Source: Gammaproteobacteria bacterium (GTDB taxonomy: Bacteria > Pseudomonadota > Gammaproteobacteria > Pseudomonadales > Halieaceae). From it: a DNA stretch of 40,604 nt. Position 1 is the stretch's first letter. Each line of letters opens with the position of its first letter. The notes beneath the pieces are model-generated. The model was not told where the DNA came from. It did no database searches and was given only the letters and a program-made list of their open reading frames with translations. The stretch lies in assembly GCA_024644535.1 (NCBI GenBank), contig JAHEKX010000015.1, forward strand, positions 45,810 through 86,413, written 5' to 3'. This document shows, one piece after another, positions 35,406 through 40,604 of the stretch. The translations under genes and the position numbers were made by a program.

Positions 35406-37499
35406 ATGGCAGCAGATCTAGGTTTATACAGAAATATTGGTATCTTCGCTCACGTGGATGCGGGTAAGACCACCACGACCGAGCGTATTCTTAAATTGAC
35501 CGGAAAGATTCACCGTACAGGTGAGGTACACGACGGCGCAGCGACGACCGACTTTATGGAACAGGAGCAGGAGCGCGGCATTACGATTCAATCAGCAGCC
35601 ACGACCTGTTTCTGGAAGGATCACCGCTTAAATATCATTGATACTCCTGGGCACGTTGACTTCACGGTAGAAGTATATCGCTCTCTGAAAGTGCTAGATG
35701 GCGGCGTGGGTGTGTTCTGTGGTTCAGGTGGTGTTGAGCCACAATCAGAGACGAACTGGCGCTATGCTAACGAGTCTGAAGTTGCTCGCTTGATTTTTGT
35801 GAACAAGTTGGACCGTTTGGGCGCTGATTTTTACCGCGTCGTTGACCAAGTACAGAACGTACTGGCAGCTAACCCGCTAGTTATGACCTTACCGATTGGT
35901 CGTGAAGACGATTTCGTTGGTGTGGTGGATGTATTAACGAAAAAAGCGTACATCTGGGATGACTCAGGCCAGCCAGAAAACTACGAAATCACCGATGTGC
36001 CAGCGGACATGGTCGATGACGTAGACGCTTACCACGAGCAGTTGATTGAGACTGCAGTAGAGCAAGACGATGACCTAATGATGGCTTATATGGAGGGTGA
36101 ACAGCCTTCTATAGACGACCTGAAACGTTGTATCCGAGAAGGTACTCGTAAGCTCGACTTCTTCCCAACCTTCTGCGGTTCAGCGTTCAAAAATAAAGGC
36201 ATTCAGCTGGTTCTGGACGCAGTGGTCGATTACTTGCCTAGCCCGACCGAAGTAGATCCTCAGGACCTCACGGATGAAGAAGGTAACGCAACAGGCAAGG
36301 TTGCCGTCGTATCGGTAGATGAGCCATTCCGTGCTTTGGCATTTAAAATTATGGACGACCGTTTCGGGGCTTTGACGTTTATTCGCGTGTACTCGGGTAA
36401 ATTGAAAAAAGGCGATACCATTCTTAACTCGGCGACAGGTAAAACCGAGCGCGTTGGGCGGATGGTTGAAATGCACGCCAACGACCGCAACGAAATTGAC
36501 AGTGTACAAGCCGGAGATATTTTTGCGTGTATAGGCATGAAAAACGTGCAAACTGGCCACACACTTTGCTCCGTAGATCATCCCTGTACTTTGGAAGCGA
36601 TGGTGTTCCCTGAGCCCGTGATCTCGATTGCAGTGGCGCCGAAGGACAAAGGCGGCTCTGAAAAAATGGGTATCGCGATTGGTAAGATGATTGCCGAAGA
36701 CCCCTCGTTCCGGGTAGAAACTGACGAAGATTCAGGTGAGACCATACTTAAAGGCATGGGCGAATTGCACCTCGATATCAAAATCGACATTCTTAAGCGC
36801 ACCTATGGTGTAGAGCTGATTGTAGGTCAGCCTCAGGTTGCTTACCGTGAAACTATTACGCAAGCAGTCGAAGACAGTTACACCCATAAGAAGCAGTCGG
36901 GTGGTTCAGGCCAGTACGGTAAAATTGACTACCGTATTCGCCCTGGTGAAGTGGGTACTGGTTTCCAGTTTAAATCTGTTGTCGTTGGCGGTAACGTGCC
37001 GAAAGAATTCTTCCCAGCCATTGAGAAGGGTTTTGAGACCATGATGGCCGAGGGACCGTTAGCGCGTTTCCCTGTGTTAGACGTGGAGGTTGAACTGTAC
37101 GACGGTTCATACCACGCCGTTGACTCTTCAGCCATTGCGTTTGAATTGGCGGCGCGCGGTGCCTATCGGCAATCGATGTCAAAAGCCGGTCCACAATTGA
37201 TTGAACCGATCATGAAAGTCGACGTCTTCACCCCTGAAGATCACGTGGGTGACGTTATTGGTGACTTAAATCGTCGTCGCGGCATGATCAAAGATCAGAT
37301 GCCGTCTTCTACGGGTGTTCGTGTTAAAGCGGATGTACCATTGTCAGAAATGTTTGGTTACATTGGCCAGTTGCGCACCATGACTTCAGGTCGAGGCCAA
37401 TTCTCGATGGAATTTTCGCACTACTTGCCGTGCCCAGCTGCGGTGTCGACTAAGGTGATTGAAGAAGCCAAAGCGCGTCGCGAAGCAAAAGCGAAGTAA
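35406..37499 (+). CDS. fusA2: Elongation factor G2 (EF-G paralogue)
   Basis: A 697-residue translational GTPase. G motifs: [10 protein letters not shown] near residue 15, E-R-G-I-T-I near 54, D-T-P-G-H-V-D-F near 79 and N-K-L-D near 134. Domains II-V follow. The sequence (for example [15 protein letters not shown] and T-D-F-M-E-Q-E) matches the second EF-G of marine gammaproteobacteria, encoded away from the rpsL-rpsG-tufA cluster. EF-G2 paralogues support translocation or ribosome recycling; the exact role here is unknown. It has its own terminator. Confidence 0.94.
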   Translation: MAADLGLYRNIGIFAHVDAGKTTTTERILKLTGKIHRTGEVHDGAATTDFMEQEQERGITIQSAATTCFWKDHRLNIIDTPGHVDFTVEVYRSLKVLDGGVGVFCGSGGVEPQSETNWRYANESEVARLIFVNKLDRLGADFYRVVDQVQNVLAANPLVMTLPIGREDDFVGVVDVLTKKAYIWDDSGQPENYEITDVPADMVDDVDAYHEQLIETAVEQDDDLMMAYMEGEQPSIDDLKRCIREGTRKLDFFPTFCGSAFKNKGIQLVLDAVVDYLPSPTEVDPQDLTDEEGNATGKVAVVSVDEPFRALAFKIMDDRFGALTFIRVYSGKLKKGDTILNSATGKTERVGRMVEMHANDRNEIDSVQAGDIFACIGMKNVQTGHTLCSVDHPCTLEAMVFPEPVISIAVAPKDKGGSEKMGIAIGKMIAEDPSFRVETDEDSGETILKGMGELHLDIKIDILKRTYGVELIVGQPQVAYRETITQAVEDSYTHKKQSGGSGQYGKIDYRIRPGEVGTGFQFKSVVVGGNVPKEFFPAIEKGFETMMAEGPLARFPVLDVEVELYDGSYHAVDSSAIAFELAARGAYRQSMSKAGPQLIEPIMKVDVFTPEDHVGDVIGDLNRRRGMIKDQMPSSTGVRVKADVPLSEMFGYIGQLRTMTSGRGQFSMEFSHYLPCPAAVSTKVIEEAKARREAKAK

Positions 37500-37518
37500 G
37501 TTTCAATGCAGTAATCCT

Positions 37519-37543
37519 AAACCCGGCATAGCCGGGTTTTTTT
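37519..37543 (+). terminator. Rho-independent terminator of fusA2
   Basis: AAACCCGGC at 37519-37527 pairs with GCCGGGTTT at 37531-37539 around ATA, followed by more T's to 37543. It lies 20 bp after the fusA2 stop. Confidence 0.93.
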
Positions 37544-37628
37544 ATGTCTGAAAATGATCCCAAGTTATTGTTTGGTGCGCTTGGGCTATGCCCTACAATG
37601 TGCGGCTTTATTGATTGGAAAGTGATTT

Positions 37629-38060
37629 ATGACAGGTACAACAGAATTGATTACTGGCTTAAACGAGCATGCGCCGGGCTTTATCCGTATGCTGGGTGGT
37701 CGTATTGTTGATGTCGATCTAGAGCGTGCGAGTTGTGTTTTTGAATTTAATATCAGCAAAAATTTTTGCCATAGCATCGATATCGTTCAAGGTGGCTTTA
37801 TTACCGCGATGTTGGATGCTGCAATGTCGCACGCTATTTTTGCTGTTGATCAAAGCATCACATCGGTGTCATCTCTTGAGATTAAAACGTCCTATTTGGC
37901 GCCGACCCGAGCCGGTTGTTTGCGTGTTGAAGGTCGTGTCATCAAAGCGAGTTACAAAACCGCTTTCTTTGAGGGGGCTATTACCAACAGTGATGGCGAA
38001 TTGACCGCCACATCAAGCTCCGTTGCCAAGCTTGGCCGAGTAGCACCTGCAGCAGACTGA
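37629..38060 (+). CDS. PaaI-like hotdog-fold thioesterase
   Basis: A 143-residue hotdog protein of the PaaI/YdiI group, which hydrolyses acyl-CoA thioesters in the cytosol. The central motif H-S-I-D-I-V-Q-G-G-F-I-T-A-M-L-D-A-A-M near residues 47-65 contains the G-G and acidic positions of the active site. L-E-I-K-T-S-Y-L and a late strand (S-S-S-V-A-K-L) complete the fold. The substrate is unknown. It follows the fusA2 terminator and is convergent with the Crp-type gene. Confidence 0.88.
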   Translation: MTGTTELITGLNEHAPGFIRMLGGRIVDVDLERASCVFEFNISKNFCHSIDIVQGGFITAMLDAAMSHAIFAVDQSITSVSSLEIKTSYLAPTRAGCLRVEGRVIKASYKTAFFEGAITNSDGELTATSSSVAKLGRVAPAAD

Positions 38061-38137
38061 GCGTTGACGTCTACAGAGCGTTGTTGGTGGCTTAAAAAGT
38101 GGTGAAAGCCGCTCGAAACTATTGTTGGGCTGCTATT

Positions 38138-38500
38138 TTACTGATAGCTCGGTACGATGGGTTCGCCGCCCACGATTCCGTCGCTGGCCTCTATTAATGC
38201 GGTGATGTCTGGGATGAGAAGCTTGCCGTAATGCCGCTGGATCAAGCCCGAACTTTCGATATTTGCAAGCTCTCGGCTAACGGCCTCGCGTGTGCATCCT
38301 AACATTCGCGCCAGTGACTCGTGGGTAAAACCACTCAGTACAGTAACACCCTTGGAATCCACTTGGCCCACACTATAGCTAAGACGGGCAAGCAAGCGGG
38401 CTACGCGATCTAGCATGGGTAAGACGCTGGCGTGGTGGAGCAAGTATATGGCGACTATCGTTTCAGTCCTAGGATCAAGGTGATACCTTAAGATTGTCAT
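38138..38500 (-). CDS. Crp/Fnr-type regulator lacking its sensor domain
   Basis: A 120-residue protein holding only the dimerisation helix (T-E-T-I-V-A-I-Y-L-L-H-H... L-A-R-L) and the winged helix-turn-helix of the Crp family (F-T-H-E-S-L-A-R-M-L-G-C-T-R-E-A-V-S-R-E-L). The usual N-terminal nucleotide-binding or sensor domain of about 110 residues is absent. An in-frame TAG just before the ATG rules out a longer form. The start overlaps the 3' end of the hydrolase gene by 26 nt. It may be a decayed remnant, or a small constitutive DNA-binding protein coupled to the hydrolase. Confidence 0.75.
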   Translation of the reverse strand: MTILRYHLDPRTETIVAIYLLHHASVLPMLDRVARLLARLSYSVGQVDSKGVTVLSGFTHESLARMLGCTREAVSRELANIESSGLIQRHYGKLLIPDITALIEASDGIVGGEPIVPSYQ

Positions 38501-39593
38501 GAGGCACTAGATTATCAATTGCGTAGAGCTGTTGCTCTAAGAATGCTGCGGTTCGTGCTGTTGCTTCGTCTTGTGCGGCACCAAAATCGCCGTGCTTGCC
38601 ACCTACTATAGTCTGGAAAGTCGTAGGTACTCCAGCGTCCTTTAGTGCTGCGGCAAGCGTTACCGAGTGGGAGTAGGGAACCAGAGGGTCGGCCGTTCCA
38701 TGAACTATGTAAAATGGCATATCGCCAGAATCCACATGGACGACTGGCGAGGCATTTGCCGCTAATTCAGGTTTCTGTGCTGCGCTGCCGCCCAAAAGTT
38801 TGGTTTCCGGTGAGGGGTTGCCGAGTGGGTCTAGAGCACTGGCGGTACGCAGATCCGATGGGCCGAAATAGTCGACAGCACACTGAACATCGCTAGATAC
38901 GTGAAGGTAATCACCTAGCTCGCCCTCCAAAGATTCGACACCGTTTCCTACGCCTAGCATTGCCGCAAGATGCCCACCCGCAGATGGACCAAAGGCGCAA
39001 ATTCGCTGGGGGTCGAGGCCATAGTCGGCTGCGTGCGCGCGAATCCAGCGAATGCCAGCCTTGATGTCGTGGATTTGAGAGGGCCACTGTGATTGCCAGG
39101 ACAGTCGATAGCCAATGGATACGGCGGCAAAGCGGCCAGTTGATACTAGCGGTAGCATTTGTGAGCGGGCGCTGACTTTACTGCCGACCGAGAATCCGCC
39201 GCCGTGGATATAGGCGATGACGGGGATTGGACCTTCTGTCACGGGTATTTTTGGCAAATAAATGTCTAGGGCTTGCCTCGGATCATCGGTGCCCGCATAC
39301 GCCACATTCTCGATTAGTTTGATACCCTTTGGTAATGGTGTCTTTAATGCGCCACCTGGGTCTAAGTCAAAGTTAACGTATTCCTCGAGCGAAATATTGC
39401 CGTCGGCGTCAGCGTCGTGAAGTCGCATAGCACCTGCTTGCAATGGATGTAATTCGGCGATGGAGACAGTACCATCGCCATTTCTGTCTAAGGCCTGCCA
39501 TTTTGGAGAGAGCCGAACCGCGTCTGATCCTGCGTTAGAGGTAGCGGTCATGCCTGCTAGAATTAATGTTGTCCAGAAGCGGCGGTTATTCAT
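38475..39593 (-). CDS. Exported alpha/beta hydrolase with N-terminal EF-hands
   Basis: A 372-residue protein with a signal peptide (about residues 1-21), two calcium-binding EF-hand loops (D-R-N-G-D-G-T-V-S-I-A-E and D-A-D-A-D-G-N-I-S-L-E-E, about residues 36-71) and an alpha/beta-hydrolase domain of the BD-FAE/HSL type. The oxyanion motif H-G-G-G-F lies near 129, the nucleophile in G-P-S-A-G-G-H near 203, Asp in G-T-A-D-P near 298 and His in G-G-K-H-G-D near 332. It is probably a periplasmic or secreted esterase needing calcium. The EF-hand/hydrolase pairing resembles planctomycete and marine esterases. Its substrate is unknown. Confidence 0.88.
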   Translation of the reverse strand: MNNRRFWTTLILAGMTATSNAGSDAVRLSPKWQALDRNGDGTVSIAELHPLQAGAMRLHDADADGNISLEEYVNFDLDPGGALKTPLPKGIKLIENVAYAGTDDPRQALDIYLPKIPVTEGPIPVIAYIHGGGFSVGSKVSARSQMLPLVSTGRFAAVSIGYRLSWQSQWPSQIHDIKAGIRWIRAHAADYGLDPQRICAFGPSAGGHLAAMLGVGNGVESLEGELGDYLHVSSDVQCAVDYFGPSDLRTASALDPLGNPSPETKLLGGSAAQKPELAANASPVVHVDSGDMPFYIVHGTADPLVPYSHSVTLAAALKDAGVPTTFQTIVGGKHGDFGAAQDEATARTAAFLEQQLYAIDNLVPHDNLKVSP

Positions 39594-39871
39594 GAGTTTC
39601 TATCTTCCTGTCAATTGTGCTTACTCGTTGCTGGACCGGCAAGGAGCTGATCAACCCAGTGCTCGCTAAGATCGATCGGTCTAACTTTGTATTTCCACAG
39701 TATCGTCGCTTGCTCAAATGTAAAGCATCAAGCCATTTTAAGACCCAAGCATAGACGTATTTTGAATTAGCTTCTAGTTCCCTGTGGGTTGCCCCGTGCT
39801 CGTACTACTTCGGCAGGCCTGCGCAGCATTGTTGCCAGGTGATCAGAAACACTCACCGAAGGAACTACACT
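39594..39871. other. Gene-free stretch before the recombinase chimera
   Basis: No complete gene is visible in these 278 bp. On the minus strand a frame is open from 39727 to 39614 (ending in a TGA at 39613-39611) but has no start. Its composition could be the tail of a lost protein (for example W-K-Y-K-V-R-P-I-D-L-S-E-H-W). AAGGA at 39859-39863 is a good ribosome-binding site for the frame starting at 39872. Confidence 0.3.
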
Positions 39872-40604
39872 ATGCGAGACCTGAACTACCAACTGAAACT
39901 TTTGTGTAAACACAGCCATGAGGGCAGCTTCGAAACTCGTGTGGGTAGAGAGCGCCAGTTGAGCGCTATCGCCAACCAGTTACACGACTTGGGGTTCCGA
40001 CAATTGAAGGCCACGTCCCTCAAGCAAAAGCATGTCCAGTCCCTGGTGGATCTGTGGCTCAAACAAAACCTTTCCCCTGGCACCATCAAGAACCGGATGA
40101 GTTGCTTACGTTGGTGGGCCGAGAAGGTTAACAAGCGGGCCGTGGTGGCCGGCAGTAACGATTTCTATGGGATACCGGACCGGCAGTTTGTGTCCGATCA
40201 GAGCAAGGCGAAAGATCTGGCCGAGGAGCAACTCGCCTTGGACTCCGATGCCCTGGCGCAGATCTGGGGGAGGGCAGAGCACACCTCGTCAGACGGACAG
40301 TTTTTCCCGTCTCGCAGAAATGCTGGAGAGATCAATGCGAAGTACGGACCTGACCCCGGCCTCAAAATCTATTCTTTTCTGTCCGGGCAGTATGGCTCGT
40401 TTCACTCGGATGTTATCGGCGCTACGGTGGGTGAAGCGCCTTTCGTTCTGGATGGCCTGATGGGAAATGTCGCGCAGTTTAATCCGCTCCTTCATTATGT
40501 CGATACGGGAGGGGTCTCGGATCATGTCTTTGCCTTGTTTCATCTCTTAGGGCTCAGTTTAGCGCCGCGGCTTAGGGACTTCCCAGATCGACGTCTTGCC
40601 TGTT
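39872..40604 (+). CDS. Chimeric open frame: tyrosine-integrase N-terminus joined to Tn3 transposase catalytic domain (partial)
   Basis: The frame is open from the ATG at 39872 to the window edge (244 codons, no stop). The first 125 codons or so resemble the N-terminal SAM-like core-binding domain of genomic-island tyrosine integrases (N-Y-Q-L-K-L-L, L-S-P-G-T-I-K-N-R-M-S-C-L-R-W-W-A-E-K-V and S-K-A-K-D-L). From about codon 138 the sequence is a Tn3-family transposase (S-S-D-G-Q-F-F-P-S-R-R-N-A-G-E-I-N-A-K-Y-G, E-A-P-F-V-L-D-G-L, V-D-T-G-G-V-S-D-H-V-F-A-L-F). The first two DDE aspartates are present (in S-S-D-G and Y-V-D-T). The junction lies between about 40226 and 40290. It may be an in-frame deletion fusion, a real chimeric recombinase, or an assembly or cloning joint. 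The window ends before the catalytic Glu. Confidence 0.75.
   Translation, partial: MRDLNYQLKLLCKHSHEGSFETRVGRERQLSAIANQLHDLGFRQLKATSLKQKHVQSLVDLWLKQNLSPGTIKNRMSCLRWWAEKVNKRAVVAGSNDFYGIPDRQFVSDQSKAKDLAEEQLALDSDALAQIWGRAEHTSSDGQFFPSRRNAGEINAKYGPDPGLKIYSFLSGQYGSFHSDVIGATVGEAPFVLDGLMGNVAQFNPLLHYVDTGGVSDHVFALFHLLGLSLAPRLRDFPDRRLAC

Noticed and set aside
36180-36581. A 133-codon frame antisense to fusA2
   Set aside because: Lies wholly inside conserved EF-G domains and has no ribosome-binding site or family match.
39614-39727. A 38-codon minus-strand frame before the chimera
   Set aside because: No start codon and no recognisable family; kept only as a note in the intergenic entry.

Overview
The window reads as a chromosomal segment of a marine gammaproteobacterium. 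The evidence is the miaB-phoH-ybeY-corC-lnt-leuS-lptE-holA order, cmoAB, DUF1820 and DUF2788 proteins, an EF-G2 paralogue, a LapG/LapD pair, and a proteorhodopsin gene beside a complete retinal operon. The combination suggests a SAR92/OM60-like (Cellvibrionales) relative; that placement is inference. Both edges cut through genes: the 5' end of dnaE2 (imuC) at base 1, and an integrase/Tn3-transposase chimera at base 40604. No rRNA, tRNA or CRISPR array was seen.

Region 1 (1-5300) is an SOS mutagenesis locus split in two. imuA, a small DUF2788 membrane gene and imuB lie behind one LexA operator. dnaE2 lies behind its own LexA box about 5 kb away on the same strand. Between them are a glutathione S-transferase-like gene, a DUF429 gene, a parDE toxin-antitoxin pair and a 430-bp gene-free stretch rich in inverted repeats.

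Region 2 (5361-23500) is core housekeeping. It holds a DUF1993 gene, holA, lptE and leuS, then lnt, corC, ybeY and phoH joined by 4-nt stop/start overlaps, then miaB. After these come a DUF1820 gene, two aminotransferases, cmoAB, an ABC-F ATPase (uup) and a lone heme A synthase gene.

Region 3 (23547-35200) is the most interesting. Eight genes on the minus strand, crtE-crtI-crtB-crtY-blh-fni-lrgA-lrgB, overlap or abut with gaps of at most 4 nt. They should carry isoprenoid precursors through lycopene and beta-carotene to retinal. The divergent gene at 34375 encodes a green-tuned proton-pumping proteorhodopsin with a signal peptide and all key residues. The LrgA/LrgB membrane pair, whose family includes pyruvate and glycolate transporters, is translationally coupled to the end of the retinal operon. 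Just downstream are lapG, lapD and a 77-codon gene. The LapG homologue has serine where the catalytic cysteine is expected.

Region 4 (35400-40604) holds fusA2 (EF-G2), a PaaI-like thioesterase, a Crp-family protein reduced to its DNA-binding half, an exported EF-hand alpha/beta hydrolase whose gene overlaps it, and finally an open frame that begins as a tyrosine-recombinase N-terminus and continues as a Tn3-family transposase catalytic domain.
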